From positions 3,767,001 to 3,831,000 of the forward strand of contig NC_083534.1 in the NCBI RefSeq assembly GCF_032362555.1: DNA of 64,000 bases. The letters are read 5' to 3'. The notes under the pieces were generated by a model that was not told the DNA's origin, made no database searches, and was given only the letters and a program-made list of their open reading frames with translations. Below are positions 1-23,300 of this stretch, one piece after another; the stretch's first letter is position 1, and each line of letters begins with the position of its first letter. This DNA is from Amyelois transitella (Eukaryota; Arthropoda; Insecta; Lepidoptera; Pyralidae). Both the position numbers and the translations under genes were made by a program.

Positions 1-1
1 A

Positions 2-139
2 GCGCCACAAGAGCGCCTCTACTCCACATGGATAGGCGGTTCGATTCTGGCGTCCCTGGACACATTCCGTAAAATGTGGGTGTCTAAGCGCGAGTACGAC
101 GAAGAAGGTACAAGAGCTGTGCACCGCAAGACTTTCTAG
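2..139 (+). CDS. Arp1: Actin-related protein 1 (centractin), C-terminal 45 residues
   Basis: An open frame enters from the left edge and ends at a TAG stop at 137-139. It reads [19 protein letters not shown] and continues to the C-terminal peptide [11 protein letters not shown]. The first part is the conserved end of all actins ([16 protein letters not shown]). The tail ending in HRKTF instead of the actin HRKCF, with [13 protein letters not shown] before it, is typical of Arp1. Arp1 forms the short actin-like filament of dynactin, the cofactor that links cytoplasmic dynein to cargo. Only the last coding exon or part of it is visible; the start lies outside the window. Family call is firm; Arp1 over conventional actin rests on the tail residues. 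Confidence 0.93.
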   Translation, partial: APQERLYSTWIGGSILASLDTFRKMWVSKREYDEEGTRAVHRKTF

Positions 140-1700
140 ACAAACATACACACGGAATATAAGTTGAATCAAAATGGCGGCGATTGATATTTGCTAGATG
201 TTACTGAAATGCGAGATATCTGTGTTAACATCTCGTTTTGGATGTACAAAACTGACACTCGCGTCCTGCTTTTCAAATACCGGTAATTTTGGTATAGGTA
301 CTGCCTTTAGTGTTACCGGTACTTGAGTCTCGATCAGGCTCCGGTAATTACTTGTGTTGTACATTTTGCCTTGTACGGTACCGGTATTTGGAATTTTTTA
401 AAGGAACGCATTTATTCAGTTGTAAAACAGTTTTGTAGGATGTGAGTTTCGGTTTTGTATTTTAATTCTATAACGCTTTCTCTGTAAAATTATTCAGTAT
501 GTCAAAATTAATTCAAAACTAAATAATTAATTTTAAAAAAATTAACCGTTTCTTTATTATATTCTTATACTGAGTCTAATTAAGTCATAAAGCTGAACTG
601 GGCCTTTTAGTGTTTTCAAGACTGTTGGCTCTGACTACCCTGTTAAGGATAGAGACGTGATTATATGTACGTGGAGTCCCATAAAAACTAACGACTTTTC
701 AGATAAGGCTTTGAATAGACTGTATTAGCACAGGAATGGAAAAAAGTGGGCATCTAAAATATGTGCTCATTTCTTTTCATTCTAACAAATTGAGAGCATA
801 AAAATGTTAAATCTAAAAAATGAATTTTCAAAAATCAACCTTAAGTAGTCACTAATAAATATGCTTATCTCGCAATATTGCAATTATGTACATTTTGTTT
901 AGATATGATTTACGCAGCTAATGTATGCAGAGTTATGTGTAAGCACGATAGTATTTTATTGTTTAAAGACAATTTTTTTATCTGTAATAAATTATTTTTT
1001 TTCGTATAATCGGTTGTTATTGCAAAATCCCCACGCTTGAAAAAAATGGCGCTTTTATGGCAGCTGTTAAAATACATAAATCTTGTCTCTTTTTCGCATG
1101 CTTACGTTATTACTTGCTGTCATCAGCGATAACTTTGAGTCTCCCCCAAGATTTTTTTTAGTAAAATTAAAGCCTTATAGTACCGGTACCAATTAAGGTA
1201 TATACTTCCAGGTACAATCGTCAACTAAGGGAATGGCTAATAAACTTTTAATTCTTCATTTGAGCGGAGGGCTATCTACACGTCATTATTTTAATCTCAT
1301 TTCAGTATTCACACGGAATACATCACAGAAACCATACGGCACAATGCAAGCAAATATACAAATATTGCTCGTTTTATTGGATAGCTAGCCGGAAGATCTT
1401 TCAGGATTAAAAAAAACAAAAGAGTTTTCGACGAGTAACATTTATTTACATAAAAATATAACAGTGCATTATACAGAAAAAATACATTTTTTTAATCTAC
1501 ACTGGTTTATTATGGCCCTGTCGTGCAATATAATGGTCCTGCTTAATATTCATCATTTTCGAACGGGTGGTGCTCGTGTCCATAGGAACTGTAATTGGAA
1601 AATAAGTGAAATTAAAACCTCACGTAAAAGTAGCCTTCTTTATGACTATATGGAAAAAGTGCGAACATTTGTTAGCTATTTTCTCTCTCATCTTTACGTG
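140..1700. other. Arp1 3' UTR and AT-rich spacer
   Basis: No coding signal is seen. Candidate plus-strand polyadenylation signals AATAAA lie at 854-859 and 986-991, so the Arp1 transcript probably ends within about 1 kb. The rest is AT-rich with a few GGTACCGG-type short motifs that recur near 2 kb. Confidence 0.4.
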
Positions 1701-1713
1701 TTCCAGATAAATT

Positions 1714-1803
1714 TGAATATTAATATTATGCCCTGGCCGGGATTCGAACCCGGGACCTACTGTGGCACAGACAAGCGCACTACCGCTGCGCCACAGAGGC
1801 CAG
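1714..1803 (-). repeat. tRNA-derived SINE (SINE-T), head only
   Basis: On the minus strand this begins with a tRNA-like A box (TGGCGCAGCGG) and a B box (GGTTCGAATCC), the internal pol III promoter. The downstream body is missing. It is one of eleven SINE-T pieces; 9837-10073 is the best full copy. Confidence 0.8.
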
Positions 1804-1834
1804 ATTTGATAGATTATTTGCAAGAAAAAGACAT

Positions 1835-1883
1835 AAGTTACAAACGCAGTCATAGGCACTAGTCTTCCTTTGGGTCTATCAAA
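1835..1883 (-). pseudogene. Oldest remnant of the aldo-keto reductase last exon
   Basis: The minus strand reads FDRPKGRLVPMTAFVTY, close to the end of the reductase last exon (FDRPNGRLVPMTAYVV). The frame upstream of the Phe is disrupted. It lies downstream of a second duplicate copy, so the last exon has been copied at least twice. Confidence 0.55.
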
Positions 1884-1925
1884 GCGTCCTTTCGGCGCCA
1901 GATACTTTAATATAGTACTTTATTT

Positions 1926-2190
1926 AAATTACCAATCCTAAGCATCACAAGTAAAGATCACGACCATAACAGCGTGCCTCAAAAATTACCGGTACCAATT
2001 AAGGTTCACAAAAATACCGACTGTCCAACAGTTTTTTGAGACGTAAATTCAAGTCAAAATAAACTACATACGCGGTCATAGGAACCAGTCTCCCGTTGGG
2101 CCTATCAAAGCTGTCCAGCAGCAACACGTCTTCCTGAGACAATTTGAAGTCGAAGATGTTGAAGTTGCTCGCAATACATACCTTACGGCG
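1926..2190 (-). pseudogene. Tandem copy of the aldo-keto reductase terminal exon and 3' flank
   Basis: About 265 bp here repeats 2209-2475 almost base for base, including the 3' flank with GTACCAATTAAGG. The minus strand encodes IASNFNIFDFKLSQEDVLLL and on to VPMTAYVV. The copy lacks the acceptor half of the exon (YQIERGNIVLPKSV is absent). The stop of the genuine exon is lost, so the frame runs 23 codons further. A minus-strand AATAAA at 1919-1924 follows, so this copy may sit in the 3' UTR of the transcript. Confidence 0.7.
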
Positions 2191-2344
2191 GCAGGTACCG
2201 GTAATTACCAATCCAAGTAAAGATCACGACCATAACAGCGTGCCTCAAAAATTACCGGTACCAATTAAGGTTCAGAAAAATACCGGTACCAATTAAGGTT
2301 CACAAAAATACCGACTGTCCGTAACAGTTTTTTGAGACGTAAAT

Positions 2345-12745
<10,401 letters not shown>

Positions 12746-13667
12746 TTTTTAAGTATTTCCACTTTTAATGATTTTGTACAATCGAAGATATATGATGCTA
12801 TCGGCTAAGAAAGAATACTACAAATGTACAAATTTATTGGACATCTTAAGGTTATCATAAGACAAGAAGTTATTTAATACTTACCAGATAAACCCTCGTA
12901 AAATAATTTTAATCTTTATTACTTAATTGTTAAGATCGATTATTGCATGTCTCATTTCAAATACAGTTCATGCGCTTAAATGGTGTACGTGCTTTTTGAA
13001 GTTTATCTCGCCTCTCACTCTGATATATTGCAAGAAAGGGAGAGGTACCAATTAAAAATATATGTAACTTTGTTACATTATTATGTCATCGAGGTATGAG
13101 GTATCTATGTACCTATGGCGAAATCCTAAGTTGATTAGGTTGAGTAAGTAGGTATAATCACAAATTTGGAAATATCTTATGATGAACAAGAGAGAGCTGA
13201 AGAGATCGGATCAAATGTAAAGATAAATGGAGGAAAGAGGACCCCAGGGCCCGAGCACTATGGTGGAAAGTGCAACTGGGAATGCACAAATATGAGAGAG
13301 AGAGAGAGAGAGAGAAAGAGACAGAATATAAATGAACCAAAGACAAAGTCAGAAATGTAATTTGGCATTCATGAAATTCTGTTTGTTCGGTAGATTAAGT
13401 ACCTATCTTATGTTGAAAAATAAACTGACATTTAATATTTCTAGGAATGCCGCACATATTTTGAGCGCTTAAACTGTAATATTTATAATATTGTGTAATA
13501 TTACGATTGAATAATATCTTTGTCAGATAAAATGTTACTTTGAAATATAGGTCAAAGCACTTCAATCTTTAACTTAGGTAAATACGGTTGCTTCTCCCGT
13601 GTCACGATTTAAAACAAGCTTTTATTTACGGTTTCGCCTTTTATCACCACTTCAGAATTATTATCAA
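12746..13667. other. Upstream flank of the aldo-keto reductase
   Basis: AT-rich sequence with no coding signal. An (AG)n microsatellite lies at about 13292-13322. The region should contain the distal promoter of the minus-strand reductase. Confidence 0.35.
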
Positions 13668-13934
13668 CTAGCTGTGCCCGCGACTTCGTCCGCGTGGAAT
13701 AGTTATTTTGGGCATCATTGAAGCCCTCAAGGATTTTTTCCAATTTCTTTCTTCACATTCTCCATTATTTCTTCGCTCCTAATAGTTGCAGCGTGATTTA
13801 CTACAGCCTAAAGCCTTCCTCGATAAATGGTCTATTGAACACAAAAAGAATTTTTCAATTCGAACCAGTAGTTCCCAAGATTTGCGCGTTCAAACAAACA
13901 AACAAACTCTTCAGCTTTATAATATTAGTATAGA
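13668..13934 (-). mobile_element. Helitron-like element H1, full-length
   Basis: In minus orientation it begins TCTATACTAATATTATAAAG after an A. It contains GCTGAAGAGTTTGTTTG and ends in a hairpin (CGCGGACGAAGTCGCGGGC) and CTAG before a T. A TC start, a CTAG end and insertion between A and T are Helitron hallmarks. At 267 bp it has no coding capacity. Confidence 0.8.
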
Positions 13935-14789
13935 TTTGAAGTACCTACTTTACAACCAACTGGCCATGAACACTCAATAATTTCAATGAGTCCATTTTTT
14001 TTACACATTCCTAGCTTTTACCCGCTGTTTAGCCAGCGCGAATTTAGCGCCACCTTCGATAGAAAACAGGTTTATTGCAAAATCCCACGGGCACTATAGT
14101 TTTTACCTGATGAACTGAACCTCCTTCAGAACCTTATTAATATAAATAAGCGAAATTTCAAAAAAATTGTTGAATTGGTTCAGAAGATAACGCGTGAAGA
14201 GATAACAAACATACCAACTTACTTTCGCATTTATCCTAACTAATAGTATTAGGTATGATAAATACTGAATTAATCTTCTTGTAATATCATGTACCTACAC
14301 ATGTCCTACTCCAGACTTATTATATAGGTCTTATATGGGAGCGTTCAAGTATTACGAAACGAAATTTTTGAAGATTTTTTAACCGCCCGAAGCCGAAAAG
14401 GCTGTTGAAGGAGCGTCAAGACCTCGCCTAAAACTGTCCCGCTGTAATAGTTAATGCCTTTTAGGTAAACAATGTACACATAGTCCAAAAAAAAAACACC
14501 TATGTAATAAGTCTGGAGAAGAACAAAGGGTATCTTTTATCCCGTTCTTTTGTACTTGTTGCAGAATATAAAATTTTCCATGATAGCACCATTATATTAT
14601 GACCATGGGGCATGAATGTTATTCTGGGACTTCAAATAGATAAGGATTTACTTATCTGAAATGATAAATGAACGGTTGTTTGCAAGATTGTCCATAAATA
14701 AAAAAAGTAGGTAGGTATATTGTAAATAATATTACACAATATTATGTCATTACCTAATTAATTTTAATAAATTTCAAAGAAAAATCATC
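13935..14789. other. Decayed repeat-rich spacer
   Basis: 13990-14250 resembles the interior of another Helitron-like family (GATAACGCGTGAAGAGATAA). No gene is visible. Confidence 0.35.
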
Positions 14790-15000
14790 ATTAAGCCAAA
14801 TAGCTTAGCTTGGCCTATCAGTCTTTTCAAGACTGTTGGCTCTGTCTACCCCACAAGGGATATAGACGTGACCATATGTATGTATGTATGTAAGTATGTT
14901 CAAAGAACTGGCTGTTTTGTCGTGTGGTTCCCAGCACGTTAGAATAGCACCACTGCAGCTCTTTTCCATGGATGTCGTAAAACGCGACTAAAGGCTAGAT
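14790..15000 (+). repeat. SINE-A, 3' end then 5' head of two copies
   Basis: The 3' 105 bp of one copy ends with (TATG)n at 14896. The head of a second copy (TCGTGTGGTTCCCAGCAC) follows at 14918-15000. A short LINE-R scrap lies at 15131-15195. Confidence 0.65.
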
Positions 15001-15249
15001 CGGGTCAACATTCTCGTCCGTTATCTACTGAACCATTTTTTTTTAAATTTTGGTTTGAACCACTTTGGTCACCTGGGTGATAAAAGTCAACAAGATTACT
15101 TTCCACATTTTATGTTTCCTGAAAAAACCACCTGATGAAAGATCGTGGCAAGTGGAAAGATGTAGTCTCTGCCTACCCATTTATGCATGTATGAATATCA
15201 ATATCCACAACATTTAAACTTTAATTATTTTTGTCTTTAAATCACCTGG

Positions 15250-15489
15250 GTTTGCGTATATAAAATTCTCGTGTCACAATGTTCGTTCCCGTACTCCTCC
15301 GAAACGGCGTGACCGATTCTCATGAAATTTTGTGAGAATATTGAGAGTAGAGTAGGTCTGAGAATCAGCCAACATCTATTTTTCATGCCCCTTAGTGATA
15401 AGGGTTGTCCACCCTTAAATTTTTTTTAACTATAAATTACTTACCTAAAATTATTTATATGGCAAAACAACGTTTGCTGGAACAGCTAG
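15250..15489 (+). mobile_element. Helitron-like element H3
   Basis: It shares AAATTCTCGTGTCACAATG, TCCTCCGAAACGGC and CAAAACAACGTTTG blocks with 43841-44074 and ends CAGCTAG before a T. Confidence 0.65.
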
Positions 15490-15639
15490 TAATTAATACA
15501 AAATTAAGTCTGAAAACTTCATCCCGGTAAAATTTAAAGTTCCCACGGAATTTGCGAAAAACCTTTTGTAAGTAGCGATTAATTCTTCGCTTTTTATTGG
15601 TGGCGTTAAATTGCGTTGTTTTTTTTTTGGGCAAACCTG

Positions 15640-15830
15640 CATTCCTGCACCAGGATGTGTAACCATGATCGATCCAATACAGGTCAGGTTAACCTGCAAG
15701 GATTGCGGAGGTAGGTGCTTCGTATAAAAAACCAGACTCACCCAATTCCTGGTCAAAGGCACACCCCGGGCTCCTGTCCAGATTGATGAGGATGCAACCG
15801 GGACTGAAGCCAGGAGGAAGCAATCACTTC
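15640..15830 (+). repeat. SINE-B, 3' part
   Basis: Contains GGATGTGTAACCATGATCGA, CACCCCGGGCTCCTGTCCAG and GATGCAACCGGGACTGAAGC, as in the fuller copy at 17762. Confidence 0.65.
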
Positions 15831-16555
15831 GTGGATCGAGTCTAACTCAATCTTTGAATTTTGTTGGATGCAAAAAAAAAATTTTCTAAATGAATTTTAA
15901 CGGCATTAAAAAAAAACGGGTACAATTTAAGGGCTCACCAAAATAGCTTTTGTTTTCCAAATTTTAGTACCCAGTAAAATAAATTAACTCCATATAAATT
16001 AAAATCAATCTATACTTAGTTTCCCAAAGTAAAACGTATTAAGCTTCAGAATAAGTATACACACGTCAGAATAATCGTACGTTGTGTACAAATATTCTTT
16101 TTGATTGCCAAAATGGATAAATGCTCACCAAATATTGTTTCACTAAAACAGTAACATTGATACCAAAATGTACAGTTCAAATTTGCTTTATTGTAATCAA
16201 ATTATGTAACCAAAATCCAAAATATATTATGGTCAAGCTAAGATTACGTAATATAAACGTAATATATACGTAAAATATAAAGTGCCATTGATTATTTTTA
16301 AGTACAAATTAATCTTATAAGATAAGATTGTATAAGACTGTAATTATTGTGTTCCTTTCGAAGTGCCATTGATTATTCTTAAATTAATCTTATGAACACT
16401 TTAATAAAATTTCTGTTTTAATTTAGATTTTTTATTTCCTCGTCTACCAATGGTTTGTTTCATTGTATACCTTAGTCATTATGTGTTGCAATAATTGACA
16501 ACAAAGTAATTATGTAACTGCATAAAAATATATAATTGAATGCATAATGCATTAA

Positions 16556-16894
16556 TTATGTAACTTGTGTTTGGTGTAATCAATATTATATTTGGTATGA
16601 AAAAAATATTTGCGGTTGACTGTAATTTTTTCCCTCAGCATAGATAACTAAAATGAAAGTAATAAAATAAAATATTGGTAACATCTCCTTAGCGATAATT
16701 TACAAAATTTGGACTCAAATTGACTTTAAAGGTGTGTATTTATTTTTATAGAATGTAATAAAAAGCAAAATAGCTTTATTTCTAGAATATTTTGTGATAC
16801 ACAATTTGGTGAGCATTTATCCGTTATGGCAGGCACTTCGAATTTATTGGAAGTAATATAGGTGCATTTCTGGTAGGCGTTTAAACACAAGCCA
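16556..16894 (-). repeat. Segment duplicated near-identically at 47735-48069
   Basis: About 340 bp matches 47735-48069 in inverted orientation with very few differences. Both copies contain the same short frame (CLNAYQKCTYITSNKFEVPA and on to INTHL), but neither has a splice acceptor in front of it. No family was recognised. Confidence 0.6.
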
Positions 16895-16914
16895 AAAAAA
16901 ACAACCAAAAACAA

Positions 16915-17761
16915 TTCAGTTACTTTATTCTTATATTTGACAAATCACTACAAAATCATTACAATAAAGGCATCCCATGCCTTATTCAGTCACACGTCAT
17001 TATAATTTATAGAAACCGTAGTAATTACTTTATTTACAAAAAATATACAAAAGTTCACCATTACCGGTTCGCTAAGACAAAAAACAAGACCGATGGAATA
17101 CTTTTTTTTTATTTGATATAATTTTAAATGGCATAATTTGATTACTCAAGCACCTCTTTGGCATAACAATCGTTCCGCATAACCTATTAAAAAAATTACG
17201 AGACTATTATTATGTCAAAAAAAATATTATACCTTATATATATCAGCTTACATACAGACTACAATTTACATGCGAGCGATGCCGCAAGAGGTCGCTAGTT
17301 ACTAATTATATCAAAAATAGATCGGCTTTATTAACTTTATACAATTTAAAGATATATTTCTTTTACAAAAAAGCGACCTTTTCTTTACAAAGTATTAGCA
17401 CTTAATAATTTTTGCATGGCGCGTGAGTACAGCCAATCAGAGCGCGCCATTTGAACCGAACTGAATCCGCTATAACGAGCGAGATAGCATGATACGCTTT
17501 GTTTTTGATCTGAAACTTTAATATTCCCGTAATAAGGTCGTTGTTTTATAAAAATTTTATTCGGCGGTAGGTTGCGCTTTTTTTGCGCCGTCGAATACCG
17601 CCGATGTGACTTAGAAAAGTGATAACAATATTTGAGACTGGTAGAGAATGCTATTAGCATTAAGTTCACCTATTGTGTCTAAAAGGCCCAATTAAGTTTT
17701 TAAATAAATTAAAATTTCATAATATGTATTTCTGATTTTGAGATTTTTTTCGAATCTTTGA
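16915..17761. other. AT-rich spacer with an unrecognised minus-strand ORF
   Basis: A 94-codon minus frame at 17385-17669 is rich in basic residues but has no recognised motif, splice context or paralogue here. It is not called as a gene. Confidence 0.3.
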
Positions 17762-18108
17762 GGCCCGGTTAAAATGCGCGATGCGCAGAAAGGCACAGGT
17801 TCAAATCCCACCTCGATCTAAATGATTATTTTGAAAGTTATGTACATTAGTTTGAATACTAACCGGATTCTATTACGGTGAGGGAAAATATCGTGAGGAA
17901 ACCTGCCATTCAGGCAACTGGATGTGTAACCATGGATCCAATACGGGTTAGGTTTACCTGCAAAGGTTGCGGAGGTCAGACGTTAGTCGCTTCGTGTAAA
18001 AACCTGACTCAGACAATCCAGGATCCATGGTCTAAGGCATACCCCGGGCTCCTCTCCAGAGAGGTGAGGATGCAACCGGGACTAAAAACCCAGAGGAAGA
18101 ATATGTAA
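17762..18108 (+). repeat. SINE-B, near full-length tRNA-derived SINE
   Basis: The head GCCCGGTTAAAATGCGCGAT and B box GGTTCAAATCCCACCTC are tRNA-like. A body with ATCGTGAGGAAACCTGCC and CATTCAGGCAACTGGATGTG follows, with CCCGGGCTCC and GGATGCAACCGGGAC near the 3' end. Confidence 0.75.
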
Positions 18109-18264
18109 TTTAGATTTCATCTACGATCAACTAGTGAAATCTTTTATTATTTTTAAATATGTATTACCTATGATATGAATTATTAATGACAAAATCTATT
18201 TCACAGATAATCTATCGACGCCATATTGTTATACTATTGGTACAGTTGTCAGCAGATAAATAAA

Positions 18265-18388
18265 TAAATATATACGGGACCAATTACACAGATTGAGTTA
18301 GCCTCGAAGTAAGTTCGAGACTTGTGTTACGAGATACTAACTCAACGATACTATATTTTATAATAAACACTTATATAGATAAACATCC
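18265..18388 (-). repeat. SINE-T, 3' body only
   Basis: Minus oriented; the tRNA-like head is missing. Family X repeat (18401-18545) adjoins it. Confidence 0.7.
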
Positions 18389-18806
18389 GTCCAACAGACG
18401 CTTCGGAAGCGGCAGTAAACTCGGTTTTAAGTAATTAATTTGACGTCCACCAATGTTGTGAAACCAAAAGCTATGACAATTATTAAATGATATGAAGTGT
18501 CCCAAAATAATGAATGAAAAAAATAATAATTTAAATTATAAAACATAGTTCAAATAACATTGTTATCTTATCCAATCAGTACGCACCTTTACTAACAATA
18601 AGCATATACAATTTATATATATTAACAATGTACATAATTGTAAATAATTTAAATAAGACATCTTTTCATCATCATCCGCGACTCTCAACTTCAACTGCAA
18701 GTTGAAGAGTCAAAGAGAGAGAGAGAGAAGTGAGAGAGAGCGGGTCGGCACACCAGTGCAGCGAAGTACCAAAATTTTATTTATCCCGACTTATTTCCCT
18801 TTTATT

Positions 18807-18966
18807 AAGGGTCATGTCAAAAGTACCCGAAACCGCCGAGCTTGCATGAAGAGAGTTATGAATGTGGAAGAAGCGAAGGAAGTATGCAGAGATCGTGGCA
18901 AGTGGAAAGAGCTAAGTCTCTGCCTACCCCTCCGGGAAAGAGGCGTGATTTTATGTATGTATGTAA
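18807..18966 (+). repeat. RTE-like LINE 3' end
   Basis: Encodes STRNRRACMKRVMNVEEAKE and ends GAGGCGTGATTTTATG plus (TATG)n. A GA-rich microsatellite precedes it. Confidence 0.75.
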
Positions 18967-20260
18967 TTTACCTTTTTTTTTAAGTGACAAACTCATTCAT
19001 TAGTTCATCAATAAACAAATAATCTATGTACAATTTTAATATTACAAAAAAAAAAAAAACAACATTTTGTTATCATATCCAACGATCTTGTTTCACGTCC
19101 CTCCACCATATCACATCATTTCATCATTATCACTCATTTTTATCAATACCTACGACTTTTAATTTCAAACAAAAACATTGGTAGGTACAAACACAAATTT
19201 TCAGCCGACTTTAAAAATGATAGTTATTTTTCAAAATTTTTAAACAAACAAATTTTTTACTTCGTACTTGCTCGGACCATCACAGCGAACAACTATTTCC
19301 ATGGAGGCCAATGTCGGTTTTAAAAAAGAATAGGACCACTCCATCTCTTTAAATAAAGATTATATAAAAGATCTAAAGAATTTAAATAGTGACAGGTTGC
19401 TAGCCCATCGCCTAAAAGAGGAATCACAAGTTTGTAAGCCTATCCCTTAGTCGCATTTTACGACATCCGTGGGAAAGAGATGGAGTGGTCCTCTTCTTTT
19501 TTGTATTGGTTCTGGGAACCACAGGGCATTAATTAAATATAAAATTTAATAATCAGAATTATTAAAAAAAAAGGACTTTTTGAGACTAACATAAGATGCA
19601 AATAGTAGTTGACGTTATTGAAGAAAATGCTGCAGTGTAGTTTGTTACCGCTTCTTCTGCACTGACGCTTTGGAAGCGGCAGTAAACTTAGTTTAAAATA
19701 ATTTATTCGACGTCAACCAATGTTTTGAAACCAAAAGATATGACAATTACCGAGTGATGTTTGAAAAGTCTTATAATAATAAATAAAAAAAAATTAATAA
19801 CATTATATAACGTTATTACAACGTAAACGTTATAACGTTTATTATAACGTTATTCAGTATAGTGACGTTAACATAACATTTGATTATTCCGATAAGAATG
19901 TTCGTTATTTTTTCAGTTACTTATAAATGCAAACTCTTTTAGAGGTGTTTTTAAAAATCCCCTATAAATTTTTATAGGCGATGAACTAGCGACCTGTCAC
20001 TATTCAAATCTCAATTCCATCATTGAGCCAAACGGCTGCACGTGACTTTTCACTCTTACCGAGACCTACTGTCTACCCCGCAACGGATAAACATCACTAT
20101 ATATATATATATATATAAATGCTGTATTTAAAAAAAAACTGGCGAGAAACACCTATAAATAATTATCGATTTTTAAGTTAGTCACTATAATTCTAAAGCC
20201 GCGTCTACATCGCCCGGACCCTGTCTCTAGATACAAAAACATTGTAACACGTGACACATC
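18967..20260. other. Spacer downstream of Gpat4
   Basis: It holds a minus SINE-A copy (19381-19528), a minus family X repeat (19603-19795), a palindromic AACGTTATAACG-type stretch near 19800-19860, a SINE-A fragment (19975-20100) and a TA microsatellite. No gene was found; the Gpat4 3' UTR lies at its right end. Confidence 0.45.
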
Positions 20261-20348
20261 TCACTCTCCCTTCAATCTCCTACTGAACTCTTCCTGTTGT
20301 AGTTCCCGCCATTCCTTCTTCGCTTTCATTCGTTTCAGTTGGCCGTCC
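20261..20348 (-). CDS. Gpat4: Gpat4 exon 11 (terminal)
   Basis: Completes the split Trp of WDGQLKR, continues with MKAKKEWRELQQEE and stops at TGA 20261-20263. The lysine-rich tail is like that of GPAT3/4. Confidence 0.9.
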
Positions 20349-23300
20349 CTGTGTAAAAATAAAGCGTATAAAAAATACGTTTAAGAAGCGCCGTGTGGTT
20401 CCCGGCACCAATAAAAAAGGATAGTAATAGAAGAAAAAACTTTTTTTTTAGTAAAACTATTTTTTATATAAAAAAATAACAACCAAAAACGAATAGGAAC
20501 ACTACATCTCTTTCCCATGGATGTAGTAACAGGTGACTGAAGGATAGACTTATGAACTTGGGATTCTTCTTTAAGGCGATGGGCTAGCTACCTGTCACTA
20601 TTTGAATCTCAATTCTATCATTAAGCCAAACAGCTAAAAATGGTATATTAGTCTTTTCGAGACTGTTGGCTCTGTCTACCCCGCAAGGGATATAGACGTG
20701 ATTATATGTATGTATAAAAGATTACTGATGTTCTCCTCAGTACTTCTAATGACTCAAGGCGTGCTTTGGTTTTGCCCACGCGTTCGTATACAGAATGAAC
20801 CCGTTATTACGATTCACGTGGGAATTTCGGGTAATCTCTCAGTGAGAAACACAATAAACACGTGAGAAACACAATAAACACGTGAGAAACACAAAAAAAC
20901 AAGTGAGAAACAAAAGAAAACAAGCGAGAAACACAATAAAAAAGTGAGAAACATCACAACTCACCACTGCAGATCAACTAGTCCACCCCTCCTCGCTATG
21001 TTCGCCTTCACTCTGTTAGCGAAGTCCACCGCAGACTCGTTTGCAGATCTGTGCATTGGCGGTAAGTACCTAAAAAAATATGAGTACGTAAGTAAGTGTG
21101 GTTCACGGCACAAGAGAATACGGCCACCTCTTTCCCATGGATGTCGTACAAAACGACTATGGGATAAAATTGAGACTACTCTTGTGGGCTATGTCCTGGC
21201 AACCTGTCGCCATTTGAATCTCTATGTCATCATTATCGCTTTCGCATTCTTAATATTAGATGGTATAATGTCTTATCAGATAATTGCCGTGTGATTTCAG
21301 ACACTTTACAAATAGGACCACTCTTTCCCATTGATGTCGTAAAAGGCGACTGAGGGATGGGCTTATAAACTTGCGACTCTTAGTCGATGGGCTAGCTACC
21401 TATCACCATTTGAATCTCAATTCTACACTACACTATTTGAATTTCTGTAATTTCAAGACAGTCGGCTCTGTCTACCCCGCAAGGGATGAAGACGTGATCA
21501 TATCATAACGAGCCTCACCAGACATCGCAGACGATGGCCCACGAACTCATCATATTCAACAGGTAATGAAGCATTCCGTAACGGGAGCTGTTCCAGAACG
21601 CGTCTCCGAAACGTGGGTCGTATCTGAAAAAAAATATATAAATATACATACATACATACGGTCACGTCTATATCCCTTGTGGGGTAGACAGAGCCAATAG
21701 TCCCGAAAAGACTGAATGGCCACATTCAGCTGCTCGGCTTAATGATGGTATTGAGATCCAAATAGTGACAGGTTGCTAGCCCATCGCCTAAAAAAAGAAT
21801 CTTAAGTTTGTAAGCCTATCCCTTCTTGTATACATATATCTATCTTATATATATATATATGTATATAAAAAAATTAAATCAATATGTTTTCTTATATATA
21901 TGGCGTTATGGTAAAACGTAGCAGGTAAGAGAGATGAACGCCGTGTGGTTCCCGGTACCAATGGCAAAAAGAATAGGACCATTCCGTCTCATTCCCATGG
22001 ATGACGTAAAAGGCGACTAAGCTAAGGGATAAGCTTATAAACTTGGGATTCTCCGTTTAGGCGATCGGCTAGCAACCTGTCACCATTTGAATCTCAATTC
22101 TATCGTTAATATTCAAGGTATAAAAATAAATAAATAAATACATATATACAGGACATATTACACTGATCGAGTCAGCCTCGAAGTAAGTTCGAGACTTGTG
22201 TTACGAGATACTAACTCAACGATACTATATTATACACAATAATAAATACTCACACAGAAAAAACATCCAAGACCCATCCCATTCAGAGAAAGTTCTTCAC
22301 TCATCACGCCCCGACCGGGATTCGAACCCGGGACCTCCGGTATCACAGACAAGCGTACCACCGCTGCGCCACAGAGGCCGTCCAGTAAAATAATTGTTTT
22401 TTTTTATTTTTGTTTTTTTTTATTGTTTTTTTTTATATATTTTTTAAGGTCCATCACTCACTTTATAGCGACCGGATATATAGTGCCGCCGACTTCAAAA
22501 CTGCCTTTCTTGAATTGCATGACCGAAGTGTTATTGATGCAGGTCCCCTCAGGAAATATAAGTATGGGTGGATTGTTCGGGTCAGCTATGTGTTCCGCTA
22601 GCCTGAAACATACACACATACATACGGTTCTCTATCTATTAGCATAAAATTTTGTGTCATAATTTTACATGGCATACCTTTGTTTAGCCTAATCATTGTT
22701 ACGCATAATATTATTTGGCATAAATTTTTAGGCATATTTCTTTAAGCATACCTACTATTAGCACAGCCTAACCTAACTTAAGAAGTACTCGTCTTATAGC
22801 ACATTACACTACATCTGCTCCGCGCAAAAAATTAATTAGTCTAAACTATATTTATGCCTATTGAAATAGTATGCCAAAACCAATTAGGCCAAAAAACTAT
22901 TATGACAAAAAATTGTATGCGTAACTCGTTATGCCAAACTAAAATAGGCCAAAAAAAAAAATTAGTCAAAGTCCCGGTAATGAGCCGGCGACTACTGCAC
23001 ATAGTATAAATATCACGTATTTTTACAACCTTACCTTTTAGCAACAGCATGTCTGTCTTTGACCTCCGACCTCTCGAACCAGATGTGGGGCGAAGCCCTC
23101 GCCAGCGCCCTCTGCAGGAGCCCTAGGAAGCCCCCGTGTCTCTGTCCTATCTAAAAAAATCGTAAGATATTTTTATATTAAAGTTTTCTTTTAAAATTAA
23201 TGATACGCCCCAAATTTAGTGAATGTTTAGTGGTTTTGTAGAAAAAATATTTATGAAAACCGAATTATAAAAGTTTTTTATAGTTTTTTTTTGTGAAAAA

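Noticed and set aside
17385-17669. Minus 94-codon ORF
   Set aside because: Lacks splice context, motif and paralogue.
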